This document shows, in pieces, positions 1 through 8,335 of a stretch of 64,000 nucleotides of DNA. Source of the DNA: JADZAI01 sp046348585 (GTDB lineage: Bacteria > Pseudomonadota > Alphaproteobacteria > Micropepsales > Micropepsaceae). The stretch covers positions 102,495 to 166,494 of the forward strand of contig JAXMDZ010000005.1 in assembly GCA_046348585.1 (NCBI GenBank), given 5' to 3'. The translations under genes and the position numbers were made by a program. Below the pieces are notes generated by a model. The model was not told the origin of the DNA, made no database searches, and saw nothing but the letters and a program-made list of their open reading frames with translations. Every line of letters begins with the position of its first letter. Position 1 is the first letter of the stretch.

Positions 1-279
1 GGCAAGCTGAAATACCGCCCCGTGGTGTTCGAGCTGATGCCGCCGGAATTCACGCTGCTGGAATTGCAGCGCACGGTCGAGGCGATCTCGGGCGCGCAGG
101 TCCACAAACAGAATTTCCGCCGCCTCGTGGAAAGCTCCGGTCTGGTCGAGGGCACCGGGCGGATGTCGGCGCAGGCCAAGGGCCGTCCGGCGGAGAAGTT
201 CCGCTTCCGCCGCGAGGTGCTGCGCGAGCGTCCGGCGCCGGGGGTCAAGCTGACCGCGCCGCGCGGGGGCAAGCGATGA
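1..279 (+). CDS. nrtR: NrtR-type NAD regulator, C-terminal part
   Basis: The frame is open from base 1, so only the C-terminal ~92 residues are present. They match the winged-helix half of NrtR, a Nudix-fold repressor of NAD metabolism that senses ADP-ribose. The recognisable pattern is FTLLELQRTVEAISG, then NFRRLVESSGLVEGTG, then GRPAEKFRFR. The Nudix-like N-terminus lies outside the window. The stop overlaps the next start (ATGA). nadABC follow one gene downstream behind two palindromic boxes, which fits local control of de novo NAD synthesis. The family call is from recognition of the conserved C-terminal pattern; the target is inferred from context. Confidence 0.85.
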   Translation, partial: GKLKYRPVVFELMPPEFTLLELQRTVEAISGAQVHKQNFRRLVESSGLVEGTGRMSAQAKGRPAEKFRFRREVLRERPAPGVKLTAPRGGKR

Positions 280-1244
280 TCCGCGCGGTCTTCGGGGCCG
301 TCCGGGGCACGGTCTGCGCGGCGGTCTTCGTCGTCGCGGCGGCCGCCCAGAGCGAGCCGAAATGGACCGAGAGCGAGGTCGCGCTCGGGAGCGGCGACGC
401 CGCGCTGCACGCCAGCTACATCGCGCCGGGGGCGTGGAAGGCGGAGTTCGACGCCGTGCTGATCCTGCCCGGTTCGGGACCGACCGACCGGAACGGCAAT
501 CAGGCCGGGATGCAGAACGACTCGCTGAAGATGATCGCCCTGGCGCTCGGCGAGGAAGGGATCGCCAGCCTGCGCATGGACAAGCGCGGGGTCGCCGCCT
601 CGATCCCGGCCATGACGCGCGAGGAGGATCTGCGCTTCGAGACCTATATCGAGGACGCACGCGCCTGGCTCGCCTTCCTGAAGGCGCAGGGCGGCGTCCG
701 GCGCGTCTTCGTGATCGGCCATTCGGAAGGCGCGCTGATCGGCGCGGTGGTGGCGCAGTCGGCGGACGTGGCGGGCTATGTCAGCCTCGCCGGGGTCGGC
801 GAGAAGGCGGCCGACGTGCTGCGCCGCCAGCTCGCCGCCAACAGCCCGCTCGCCGCCGCGCTCGCCGAACCGACGCTGAAGAAGCTGGAGGCCGGGGAGA
901 CCGATCCCGACGTGCCGGAGGCGCTGAAGGCGCTGTTCCGCCCCAGCGTGCAGCCCTATCTCATCTCGTGGTTCCGCTATGACCCCACGGTCGAGATCGC
1001 CAAGATCCCCGGCAAGGTCGCCATCGTGCAGGGCACGACCGACATCCAGGTGCTGGTGAGCGACGCGGAAAAGCTGCACGCCGCCCGCCCCGACGCCGCC
1101 TACACGATCGTCGAAGGCATGAACCATGTGCTGAAGGCCGTTCCGGCCGACCGGGCGGCCAATATCGCCGCCTATGGCGACCCCACGCTGCCGCTGGCGC
1201 CGGGCCTGACGGCGGCGCTGCTGGGGTTTGTGACAGCCCCTTGA
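276..1244 (+). CDS. secreted alpha/beta hydrolase
   Basis: This is a 322-residue protein with an N-terminal hydrophobic stretch (about residues 4-24, ending AAAAQ) that looks like a signal peptide, so it probably acts in the periplasm. The fold is alpha/beta hydrolase: a PGSGPTDRNGN oxyanion region, a nucleophile elbow GHSEG with Ser150, a likely acid Asp256 in GTTDIQV and a likely catalytic His284 in GMNH. The GSGPTDRNGN segment is typical of the YtmA/BAAT-like secreted hydrolases. The substrate cannot be told from sequence. The start overlaps the nrtR stop by four bases, so it is translationally coupled to that gene. Its stop lies only a few bases before the first nadA operator box. Confidence 0.8.
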   Translation: MIRAVFGAVRGTVCAAVFVVAAAAQSEPKWTESEVALGSGDAALHASYIAPGAWKAEFDAVLILPGSGPTDRNGNQAGMQNDSLKMIALALGEEGIASLRMDKRGVAASIPAMTREEDLRFETYIEDARAWLAFLKAQGGVRRVFVIGHSEGALIGAVVAQSADVAGYVSLAGVGEKAADVLRRQLAANSPLAAALAEPTLKKLEAGETDPDVPEALKALFRPSVQPYLISWFRYDPTVEIAKIPGKVAIVQGTTDIQVLVSDAEKLHAARPDAAYTIVEGMNHVLKAVPADRAANIAAYGDPTLPLAPGLTAALLGFVTAP

Positions 1245-1250
1245 TTTTTA

Positions 1251-1269
1251 TATACTCAGGTCTAGCATA
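1251..1269 (+). promoter_or_regulatory. upstream NrtR-like operator box
   Basis: tatactcaggtctagcata is an imperfect inverted repeat that agrees with the perfect box at 1314-1332 in 15 of 19 positions. A TTGATT at 1241 and a CATAAT at 1266 are weak promoter-like elements around it, so binding here could block RNA polymerase. Assignment to NrtR rests on the neighbouring nrtR gene, not on a matched matrix. Confidence 0.5.
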
Positions 1270-1313
1270 ATTCGCAGTCGGCGGTCTTGAACCGCTCTTC
1301 TTCGGGTCGTATA

Positions 1314-1332
1314 TATGCTCACGACGAGCATA
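1314..1332 (+). promoter_or_regulatory. NrtR-like operator box in nadA leader
   Basis: tatgctcacgacgagcata is a perfect inverted repeat: arms tatgctc and gagcata around acgac, extended by one more pair to 1313-1333. Its centre (1323) is 63 bp from the centre of the upstream box (1260), about six helical turns. It ends just before the nadA ribosome binding site GGAGG at 1337-1341, so a bound protein could block transcription and possibly affect translation initiation. Confidence 0.6.
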
Positions 1333-1349
1333 TCTCGGAGGGCAAGGGT

Positions 1350-2375
1350 ATGGAAACGGATCTCACCTTCACGCCTGACGTCGCGCGCGAAACCGCGCCG
1401 CTCTACGAGCGCGTCCGCTCAATCATCCCCGAGATCGAATGGCGGATGCACGCCCCCTACATCGCCGCCATCAACCGGCTGAAGAAGGAGATGGGCGCGG
1501 TCGTCCTCGCCCATAACTACCAGACGCCGGAAATCTTCCACTGCGTCGCCGACTTCTCGGGCGACTCGCTGCAATTGGCGCGCGAGGCGGCGAAGACCGA
1601 CGCGAAGATCATCGTGCAGGCCGGCGTCCACTTCATGGCCGAGACCTCGAAGATCCTCAGCCCCGAAAAGACCGTGCTGATCCCCGATCTCGCGGCCGGC
1701 TGCTCGCTCGCCGCCTCGATCACCGGCGAAGACGTGCGCCTGCTGCGCCAGCGCTTCCCCGGCGTGCCGATCGTCACCTATGTGAACACCTCGGCCGAGG
1801 TGAAGGCGGAGAGCGACATCTGCTGCACTTCGTCGAACGCGATGGACGTGGTGGAGTCGCTGGGCGCGCCGCGCGTCTTCCTGATCCCCGACCAGTATCT
1901 CGCCCGCAACGTCGCCAATCGGACGAAGGTCGAGATCCTCACCTGGGCCGGCTCGTGCGAGGTGCACGAGCGCTTCACCGCCGACGACATCCGCGCCTTC
2001 CGCAAGTCGCATCCGGGCGTCGTGGTGCTCGCCCATCCCGAGTGCCCGCCCGAAGTGGTCGCTGAGGCCGACTTCGCCGGATCGACCAGCGCGATGATCG
2101 GCTATGTCGAGGGCAAGCGGCCCAAGCGCGTCGTCATGGTGACGGAGTGCTCGATGAGCGACAACGTGGCGGCCTCGCTGCCCGACGTCGAGTTCGTGCG
2201 GCCGTGCAATCTCTGCCCGCACATGAAGCGGATCACGCTGCCGAAGATCCTGCACGCGCTGGAGACCATGACGCACGAGGTGACGGTCGATCCCGAGATC
2301 GCCGTGCGGGCCCGCGCCGCCGTCGAGGCGATGCTGAAGGTCGGCACGCCGCGCAGCCGCGCGCAGGCCGCCTGA
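1350..2375 (+). CDS. nadA: quinolinate synthase A
   Basis: NadA condenses iminoaspartate with dihydroxyacetone phosphate to give quinolinate, using a [4Fe-4S] cluster. The protein has 341 residues. Likely cluster cysteines are Cys118 (AAGCSLAAS), Cys203 (AGSCEVHERF) and Cys289 (NLCPHMK); HNYQTPE near residue 55 is the N-terminal signature. The start is ATG 1350, behind GGAGG at 1337. An in-frame TTG at 1287 would put the operator inside the gene and has no ribosome site. It is the first gene of nadA-nadB-nadC and probably under NrtR control. Confidence 0.96.
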   Translation: METDLTFTPDVARETAPLYERVRSIIPEIEWRMHAPYIAAINRLKKEMGAVVLAHNYQTPEIFHCVADFSGDSLQLAREAAKTDAKIIVQAGVHFMAETSKILSPEKTVLIPDLAAGCSLAASITGEDVRLLRQRFPGVPIVTYVNTSAEVKAESDICCTSSNAMDVVESLGAPRVFLIPDQYLARNVANRTKVEILTWAGSCEVHERFTADDIRAFRKSHPGVVVLAHPECPPEVVAEADFAGSTSAMIGYVEGKRPKRVVMVTECSMSDNVAASLPDVEFVRPCNLCPHMKRITLPKILHALETMTHEVTVDPEIAVRARAAVEAMLKVGTPRSRAQAA

Positions 2376-2386
2376 AAGGCCATGCC

Positions 2387-3958
2387 ATGACCGACTATGA
2401 AGTCATCGACGCGGGGCCTGCCCTCGTCGTCGGGGCGGGGCTCGCCGGGCTGTTCGCGGCGCTCGCCTTCAAGGTGCGCCCGGTGACGATCCTCGCCGGA
2501 TCGCCGCTCGGCTCCAACGCCTCGTCGGCCTGGGCGCAGGGCGGCATCGCCGCCGCGGTCGGCGCCGACGACAGCCCGGCCCTGCACGCCGCCGACACGA
2601 TCGCGGCGGGCGCGGGGATCGTGGACGAGGCCGTCGCGAAGCTCGTGACCGAGGAAGCGGCGGCGCGGATCGAGGATCTGGTGCGGCTCGGCGCGCCGTT
2701 CGACCGCGACGCGGCGGGCCGTCTGGTGCTCGGCCGCGAGGCGGCGCACGGACGCCGCCGCATCGTGCGCGTGAAGGGCGACCAGGCGGGCGCGGCGATC
2801 ATGGCGACGCTGGCCGGCGCGGTGAAGGCGCGCGACGACATCCGCGTCATCGACGGCTTGCGCGCCACCGGCCTCATCATGGCGGACGGGCGGGCGCGCG
2901 GCGTGTGGACGCGCGACGCCGCCGGTCGGCGCGTCGCGGTGGTCGCCGACGCCGTGCTGTTTGCGCTGGGCGGCGCGGGCGGGCTCTATGAGGTGACGAC
3001 CAATCCGGTGACGGCGCGCGGCATCGGCATCGCCATGGCGGCGCGGGCCGGGGCGGTGATCGCCGATCCCGAATTCGTGCAATTCCATCCGACCGCGCTG
3101 GATGTCGGGCGCGACCCCGCGCCGCTCGCCACCGAGGCGCTGCGCGGCGAAGGCGCGACGCTGCTGAACGACAAGGGCGAGCGCTTCATGCTGGCCGCCC
3201 ATGCCGACGGCGAACTCGCGCCGCGCGATATCGTGGCGCGCGGCATCTTCCGCGAGATCAAGGCCGGCCGCCGCGTGCTGCTCGACGCGACGAAGGCGGT
3301 GGGCGAGGCCTTCCCCGAACGCTTCCCGACCGTCTATGCGAGCTGCGTCGCGGCCGGGATCGACCCGCGCGTGCAGCCGATCCCGGTCACCCCGGCGGCG
3401 CATTACCACATGGGCGGCATCGCCTCGGACGTTCATGCGCGCTCCACCCTGCCCGGCCTGTGGGTCGCGGGCGAATGCGCCTCGACCGGCCTGCACGGGG
3501 CGAACCGGCTCGCCTCCAACTCGCTGCTGGAAGCGATCGTCTTCGGCGCGCGGGCGGCCGCCGACATCGACGCGACGCCGCTGGACGGCGGGCGCTTCGA
3601 CCTGCCGCCCGCCCCGCAGGGCCATTTCGCCGACGATGCCGGGGCGATCCGTCTGCTGCGCCATACAATGAGCGCGCATGTCGGCGTCGAGCGCGACGCC
3701 GGATCGCTGACCGCCGCGCTCGCCGACATCGCGGCGCTGCGCAACGGCGAGTTCGGCGAGACGGTTTCGGCCGCCGCCGACACGGCGCTGCTGATCGCCA
3801 GCGCCGCCTGGGCGCGCACCGAAAGCCGGGGCGGCCATTTCCGCAGCGACTTCCCCGAAACCTCGGACGAATGGAAGCGCCGCACCTGCACGACGCTGAA
3901 CGCAGCCGAGGCGGTCGCCGCCGAGGCGCTGGCCGGCGGCTTCGACCGGGCCGCATGA
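2387..3958 (+). CDS. nadB: L-aspartate oxidase
   Basis: NadB oxidises L-aspartate to iminoaspartate with FAD, supplying NadA. The protein has 523 residues. It shows the FAD dinucleotide-binding motif GAGLAGL near the start, then SSAWAQGGIAAAVG, FVQFHPTAL, a substrate-loop region LRGEGATLLN, HYHMGGI, and GLHGANRLASNSLLEA near the C-terminal part of the FAD domain. The start ATG 2387 follows nadA by 11 bases, so the two are cotranscribed. Longer readings upstream run inside nadA in another frame and are not real. Confidence 0.96.
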   Translation: MTDYEVIDAGPALVVGAGLAGLFAALAFKVRPVTILAGSPLGSNASSAWAQGGIAAAVGADDSPALHAADTIAAGAGIVDEAVAKLVTEEAAARIEDLVRLGAPFDRDAAGRLVLGREAAHGRRRIVRVKGDQAGAAIMATLAGAVKARDDIRVIDGLRATGLIMADGRARGVWTRDAAGRRVAVVADAVLFALGGAGGLYEVTTNPVTARGIGIAMAARAGAVIADPEFVQFHPTALDVGRDPAPLATEALRGEGATLLNDKGERFMLAAHADGELAPRDIVARGIFREIKAGRRVLLDATKAVGEAFPERFPTVYASCVAAGIDPRVQPIPVTPAAHYHMGGIASDVHARSTLPGLWVAGECASTGLHGANRLASNSLLEAIVFGARAAADIDATPLDGGRFDLPPAPQGHFADDAGAIRLLRHTMSAHVGVERDAGSLTAALADIAALRNGEFGETVSAAADTALLIASAAWARTESRGGHFRSDFPETSDEWKRRTCTTLNAAEAVAAEALAGGFDRAA

Positions 3959-3965
3959 GGACGAG

Positions 3966-4823
3966 ATGAGCGTGATCCCCCTGCCCGATCTGATGATCGA
4001 ACCCGCCGTGCGCGCGGCGCTGGCCGAAGACCTCGGCCGGGCGGGCGACGTGACGACGGATTCCATCATTCCCGCCGAGGCGCGGGCGCGCGTCGTCATC
4101 GGCGCGCGCAAGAGCGGCCGGGTCGCCGGACTCGCCTTCGCGCGCCTCGCCTTCCGCGCGCTCGACCCCGAGGCGCGCTTCGAGATCGCCATCCCGGACG
4201 GCGGCGACGCCGCCCCCGGCGCGGCCATCGCCACCATCGAGGCGCGGACGCGGGCGCTGCTGTCGGCGGAGCGCGTGGCGCTCAACTTCGCCGGACGGCT
4301 GTCGGGCGTCGCGACGCTGACCGCCGCCTATGTGGCGCGGATCGCCGGCACGCGCGCAACCATCGTCGATACCCGCAAGACGACGCCCGGCTGGCGCGCC
4401 TTCGAAAAATACGCCGTGCGCTGCGGCGGCGGCGCGAACCACCGCTTCGGCCTCGACGACGCGGTGCTGATCAAGGACAACCATGTCGCGGCGGCGGGCG
4501 GGGTCGCGGAGGCGATCCGCCGCGCCCGCGCCCATGCCGGGCACATGGTCAAGATCGAGGTCGAGGTCGATACGCTGGCACAGCTGGAAGCCGCGCTGGC
4601 CGAGAAGGCCGACATCGTGCTGCTCGACAACATGGTCCCCGCGACGCTCGCCGAGGCGGTGGCGATCAATGCCGGGCGGGCGATCCTGGAAGCCTCGGGC
4701 GGGGTCAATCTGGAGACGGTGCGGGCGATCGCCGAAACCGGGGTCGATCTCATCTCGGTCGGCGCGCTGACCCACAGCGCGACGGTGCTGGATATCGGGC
4801 TGGATTTCGTCGCGGCGCTTTAG
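3966..4823 (+). CDS. nadC: nicotinate-nucleotide pyrophosphorylase (carboxylating)
   Basis: NadC converts quinolinate and PRPP to nicotinate mononucleotide, the last step of this three-gene module. It has 285 residues, the normal family length. Motifs include DTRKTTPGWRAFEKYAVRCGG, which carries the PRPP/quinolinate-binding basic residues, and LIKDNH. The start is 7 bases after nadB with GACGAG as a weak ribosome site. The gene ends 73 bases before a convergent gene, and the gap holds a palindromic repeat. Confidence 0.96.
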   Translation: MSVIPLPDLMIEPAVRAALAEDLGRAGDVTTDSIIPAEARARVVIGARKSGRVAGLAFARLAFRALDPEARFEIAIPDGGDAAPGAAIATIEARTRALLSAERVALNFAGRLSGVATLTAAYVARIAGTRATIVDTRKTTPGWRAFEKYAVRCGGGANHRFGLDDAVLIKDNHVAAAGGVAEAIRRARAHAGHMVKIEVEVDTLAQLEAALAEKADIVLLDNMVPATLAEAVAINAGRAILEASGGVNLETVRAIAETGVDLISVGALTHSATVLDIGLDFVAAL

Positions 4824-4831
4824 AGGCCGTG

Positions 4832-4878
4832 CGTCCTTCGAGACGGCCGCTTGTCGCGCCCTCCTCAGGATGAGGAGG
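4832..4878. repeat. REP-like palindromic repeat (cgtccttcgagacg type)
   Basis: The element begins cgtccttcgagacg and ends in a perfect hairpin, cctcctca-gga-tgaggagg (4860-4878). Elements built as cgtccttcgag...ctcaggatgagg are, from memory, abundant in Hyphomicrobiales genomes. It sits in the gap between convergent nadC and the 4897 gene. There is no T-run, so it is not a classical terminator, though the hairpin could still stop or protect both transcripts. Confidence 0.65.
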
Positions 4879-4896
4879 GGTGGGCAAGCGACGCCG

Positions 4897-5193
4897 CTAC
4901 CAGCCGCGGCCTTCGTTCTTCATCGTCCAGCCGGGCTTGCCGAGACGGCGCACGTCGTCCTCGGTCACTTCGGCGAGCGCCTTGTAGAGCTTGAACTTCA
5001 CCGGCGCGCGCCCCGTTCGCATGAGCGCGATGACGGTCTCCAGCGGCGGACAGCCGGGCTGGCCGCAGGCGATCTCCGTCACCATCACGATGTCGTCGTC
5101 GGCGGGCAGAAAGCGCGCCTCGGCCCATTCGCGCACCCGCATCTGGGTCTCGACCGTCTCGGCCAGACCGAAATTGCGCAGCCGCCTCGTCAT
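4897..5193 (-). CDS. conserved small protein with CGQPGCPP motif
   Basis: This is a 98-residue soluble protein. Its most striking feature is TEIACGQPGCPPLETVIALM, with two cysteines in a CxxxxC arrangement and following prolines, then a basic FKLYKALAEVTEDDVRRL stretch. No catalytic domain is recognised. The start ATG (5193-5191) overlaps the stop of the MHS transporter (ATGA), so its translation depends on that gene. That coupling suggests a role tied to the transporter or its substrate, for example metal or thiol chemistry; this is inference. I have a general impression that similar short proteins occur in other alphaproteobacteria, without a function. Confidence 0.75.
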   Translation of the reverse strand: MTRRLRNFGLAETVETQMRVREWAEARFLPADDDIVMVTEIACGQPGCPPLETVIALMRTGRAPVKFKLYKALAEVTEDDVRRLGKPGWTMKNEGRGW

Positions 5194-6872
5194 GCCGGTC
5201 TGGCGTCGTCGTCGTGCAGGCTGCGATCCTTGGTTTCCGGCATCAGCAGCGCACCCACGACGAAGCAGAGCGCCGCCACCGCGATCGGGTACCAGAGGCC
5301 GGCGAAGATATCGCCGGTCGCGGTGATGATCGCGAACGAGACGAAGGGCTGGAAGCCGCCGATCAGGCCGTTCGAGATGTTGTAGGGCAGCGAGAGCGAC
5401 GTGTAGCGGATGCGCGTCGGGAACAGCTCGACCAGGAAGGCGGCGATCGGGCCGTAGATCATCGCCGCGATGGTGACGAGCCAGGTGAGGACGGCGATCG
5501 CCAGCGGCCAGTTCATCAGGGCCGGATCGGCCTTGGCGGGATAGCCCGCGGCCGTCAGGTGCGCGCGGATGTCGGCGGCCGGAACATCCGCGCCCTCGAT
5601 CACGAAGACGGAATCGCCGGGGCCTTCCTCGCGCTCGCTCGGCTCGCCGCCGACCTTCGCCGGATCGACGCCGGGTATGGTGAGCAGCGTCTGGTCGCCC
5701 TCCAGATCGAGCGTCGTGAACTGCACGCCCGCCTTGGAGAGCAGCGCGCGCACCTTCTGGCAGCCGGTCTTGGGATCGGCGAAAATCACCATGCCGCACG
5801 CGGCCGGGTTCGCCTGAAGCGTCACCGGGTTCTTCTCGTTCGCCGCCATCAGCGCCGGGTTCACGGCGCGGGCCAGCAAATGGAAGGCCGGCTGGATGGT
5901 CGCCGCGCCGAGAAGGCACGCCCCCAGCATCAGCCATTTGCGCCCCACCCGATCCGATAGCCAGCCGAAGAAGACGACGAGGCCCATGCCGATCAGCAGC
6001 GCGAGGGCGAGCAGCAGATAGGTGTCGAGATAGGCGACGCCCAGCACGTTCTGCATGTAGAGCATCGCGTAGAAATTGGCCGTGTACCAAAGCACGCCCT
6101 GGCCGATGCACGCGCCGGCGAAGGCGATCAGCACGATCTTGAGGTTCGCCCAGTTGCCGAAGCTGTCGCGGATCGGCCGGGCGGAGCCGCGGCCCTCTTC
6201 CTTCATGGCGCGGAAGACCGGCGACTCGTTCAGCTTCATGCGGATGTAGATCGAGATCGCCAGCAGCACGAGCGAGAGCACGAAGGGAATGCGCCAGCCC
6301 CAGGCCTTGAACGCCTCCTCGCCGAGCGAGACGCGGCAGATCGAAACGACGGCCAGCGACAGGAACAAGCCGATGGTCGCCGTCGCCTGGATGTAGGAGG
6401 TGAAATAGCCGCGCCGGTGCTGCGGCGCGTGCTCGGCGACATAGGTCGCCGCGCCGCCATACTCGCCGCCGATGGCAAGACCCTGGAGCAGGCGCAGGAT
6501 CAGCAGCATCGCGGCGGCGGCGATGCCGATGTCGTGGAAGGTCGGCAGGAAGCCGATACCGGCGGTCGCCACGCCCATCAGCGTGATGGTGACGAGGAAG
6601 GTGTATTTGCGCCCGACGAGATCGCCCAGCATCCCGAAGAAGAGCGCGCCGAAGGGCCGCACGAAGAAGCCTGCGCCGAAGGTCGCAAGGCTGAGCAGGA
6701 AGGCGGCTGCCTCGTTTCCGGCCGGGAAGAAGAGCGCGCCCAGTAGCGCGGCCAGCGTGCCGTAGACGAAGAAATCGTACCATTCGAAGACGGTGCCGAT
6801 CGACGCCGCGGCGACGACCATGCGCAGTTCGCCCGCCGTCGGCTCGCGTTCTCCTGCCGTCACGTCACTCAT
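5190..6872 (-). CDS. MHS-family MFS transporter with periplasmic insert
   Basis: This is a 560-residue, 12-helix transporter of the metabolite:H+ symporter group, recognised by FEWYDFFVYGTLAA in helix 1 and the cytoplasmic-loop motifs GDLVGRKYTF and WLSDRVGRKW. Relatives carry organic acids or osmolytes (ShiA, ProP, KgtP), but the substrate here is unknown. A non-membrane insert of about 115 residues (roughly 338-454) lies between helices 9 and 10, which topology places in the periplasm. It carries two cysteines (near 359 and 371). The start ATG 6872 is behind GGGGGAG; an upstream in-frame reading lacks a ribosome site. It is divergent from the thioesterase gene. Confidence 0.88.
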   Translation of the reverse strand: MSDVTAGEREPTAGELRMVVAAASIGTVFEWYDFFVYGTLAALLGALFFPAGNEAAAFLLSLATFGAGFFVRPFGALFFGMLGDLVGRKYTFLVTITLMGVATAGIGFLPTFHDIGIAAAAMLLILRLLQGLAIGGEYGGAATYVAEHAPQHRRGYFTSYIQATATIGLFLSLAVVSICRVSLGEEAFKAWGWRIPFVLSLVLLAISIYIRMKLNESPVFRAMKEEGRGSARPIRDSFGNWANLKIVLIAFAGACIGQGVLWYTANFYAMLYMQNVLGVAYLDTYLLLALALLIGMGLVVFFGWLSDRVGRKWLMLGACLLGAATIQPAFHLLARAVNPALMAANEKNPVTLQANPAACGMVIFADPKTGCQKVRALLSKAGVQFTTLDLEGDQTLLTIPGVDPAKVGGEPSEREEGPGDSVFVIEGADVPAADIRAHLTAAGYPAKADPALMNWPLAIAVLTWLVTIAAMIYGPIAAFLVELFPTRIRYTSLSLPYNISNGLIGGFQPFVSFAIITATGDIFAGLWYPIAVAALCFVVGALLMPETKDRSLHDDDARPA

Positions 6873-6961
6873 GCGCCGCTCCCCCGCCCCGGACTTTGTT
6901 TTGAGCCTCCCGCGTGGTCTATAGCCCACCGGGATTCCTGTCATCGCCGGAGAGTGGCTGC

Positions 6962-7837
6962 ATGAATGCGGCGCTGCAAGAACTGCTTGAACAGCTCGAC
7001 CTGGAACAGGTCGAGGTCAATTTCTTCCGCGGCGTCTCGCCGGTGGAGCGCGAGACGCGCGTCTATGGCGGGCACGTGATGGCGCAGGCCCTGATGGCCG
7101 GGCTGCGAACCGTGGGCCTCGACCGGCTCTGCCATTCGTTCCACGCCTATTTCCTGCTGGGCGGCGATCCCAAGGCCCCCATCCTCTATGAGGTCGACCG
7201 CACCCGCGACGGCGGCAGCTTCACGACGCGGCGCATCGTGGCGATCCAGCACGGCAAGCCGATCTTCCACATGGAAGCCTCGTTCCATGTCAGCGAGCCG
7301 GGCTGGGAGCACCAGTTCGCGATGCCGGACGTGCCGGGACCGGAGACTCTGCCGACCGAGGACGAATTCCGTAAATCCTATGTCGACCGCCTGCCCGAGC
7401 GGATGCGGGCGCAGCATCTGCGCGACCGGCCCATCGAGCAGCGCGAGATCGATCCGCCCGACGAGATCGACCCGTCCCCGCGCCCGCCGTTCAAGCACAC
7501 ATGGATCCGCGCCAACGGCGCCCTGCCCGACGATCCGCGCCTGCACCAGTGCCTGCTCGCCTACGCCTCGGACATGTCGCTGATGGACACGGCCGTGCAG
7601 CCGCACGGCATTTCCTGGATGTCGGGCAAGATGATGGGCGCGAGCCTGGACCACGCGATGTGGTTCCATCATCCGCTGCGGATCGACGACTGGCTGCTCT
7701 ACGCCCATGACGCGCCGGTTTCGGCGGGCGGGCGCGGCTTCAATCGCGGCCTCATCTACACCCGCGCCGGGCAGCTGGTGGCGAGCGTCGTTCAGGAAGG
7801 TCTGATGCGGCCGGTGAAGCCGAAGGCGGCGGGCTGA
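6962..7837 (+). CDS. tesB: acyl-CoA thioesterase II
   Basis: TesB hydrolyses medium- and long-chain acyl-CoA to free acid and CoA in the cytoplasm. The 291 residues form a double hot-dog fold. Recognisable stretches are RVYGGHVMAQAL and FHAYFLLGGD in the first half, then DMSLMDTAVQPHG, SLDHAMWFH and a final VVQEGLMR. These hold the family's Asp/Thr/Gln active-site positions. The start ATG 6962 is preceded by GGAGAG. It is monocistronic and ends 4 bases before the convergent chorismate mutase gene. Confidence 0.93.
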   Translation: MNAALQELLEQLDLEQVEVNFFRGVSPVERETRVYGGHVMAQALMAGLRTVGLDRLCHSFHAYFLLGGDPKAPILYEVDRTRDGGSFTTRRIVAIQHGKPIFHMEASFHVSEPGWEHQFAMPDVPGPETLPTEDEFRKSYVDRLPERMRAQHLRDRPIEQREIDPPDEIDPSPRPPFKHTWIRANGALPDDPRLHQCLLAYASDMSLMDTAVQPHGISWMSGKMMGASLDHAMWFHHPLRIDDWLLYAHDAPVSAGGRGFNRGLIYTRAGQLVASVVQEGLMRPVKPKAAG

Positions 7838-7841
7838 GGCG

Positions 7842-8168
7842 TCAGCCCTTGGCGTCGAACTTCTCGAACTCGTAGGCGATCGAGCGGGCGATCAGCTCGC
7901 GCCAGACCGGCTCGACGAGATCGCCCGGCACGCCCAGCGCCTCGGCGGCGCGGCGGATCTTGGCCACCACATCCTCGATGCGGGCGTCGTCGTGCACCGT
8001 GTCGCGGCGCTGCTTGATGACGGCGGCGCGGGCGATATAGCCCGTGCGCTCGGCGATCAGCGCGACGAGGGCGCGGTCGATACGGTCGATCTGGCCGCGC
8101 AGGGTCGGCATGTCGGGGCAGTCGGCGGGCGGGACGACCGCCTCGGTTCGCATCGCAAGGTCCGGCAT
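7842..8168 (-). CDS. chorismate mutase (AroQ type)
   Basis: This short all-helical protein (108 residues from ATG 8168) converts chorismate to prephenate for Phe/Tyr synthesis. It shows the AroQ pattern: LRGQIDRIDRALVALIAERTGYI, then VIKQRRDTVHDDARIEDVV, with Arg and Lys at the usual active-site spacing and a C-terminal ELIARSIAYE helix. ATG 8153 is an alternative start; a further upstream TTG is unlikely. It is a free-standing enzyme, not fused to prephenate dehydratase or dehydrogenase. Confidence 0.88.
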   Translation of the reverse strand: MPDLAMRTEAVVPPADCPDMPTLRGQIDRIDRALVALIAERTGYIARAAVIKQRRDTVHDDARIEDVVAKIRRAAEALGVPGDLVEPVWRELIARSIAYEFEKFDAKG

Positions 8169-8335
8169 GGGCGCGCTTATGTCAGGGCGGTCCTTGCGGC
8201 GCAATCGCGGAGACGGCGCTGCTTCTCCGCCTTCACGGCCGGTGCTAGGGTGCGGCGCGCGCCTGCCTGCCGGCAGCCGCGAACCAGATCGCCGGTCGCG
8301 CGGTTCGCATCGGCGATCGCAAGGGAGTATCGGCC

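Noticed and set aside
1287..1349. TTG-initiated N-terminal extension of nadA
   Set aside because: No ribosome site, and it would bury the palindromic operator in the coding region. ATG 1350 follows a clear GGAGG.
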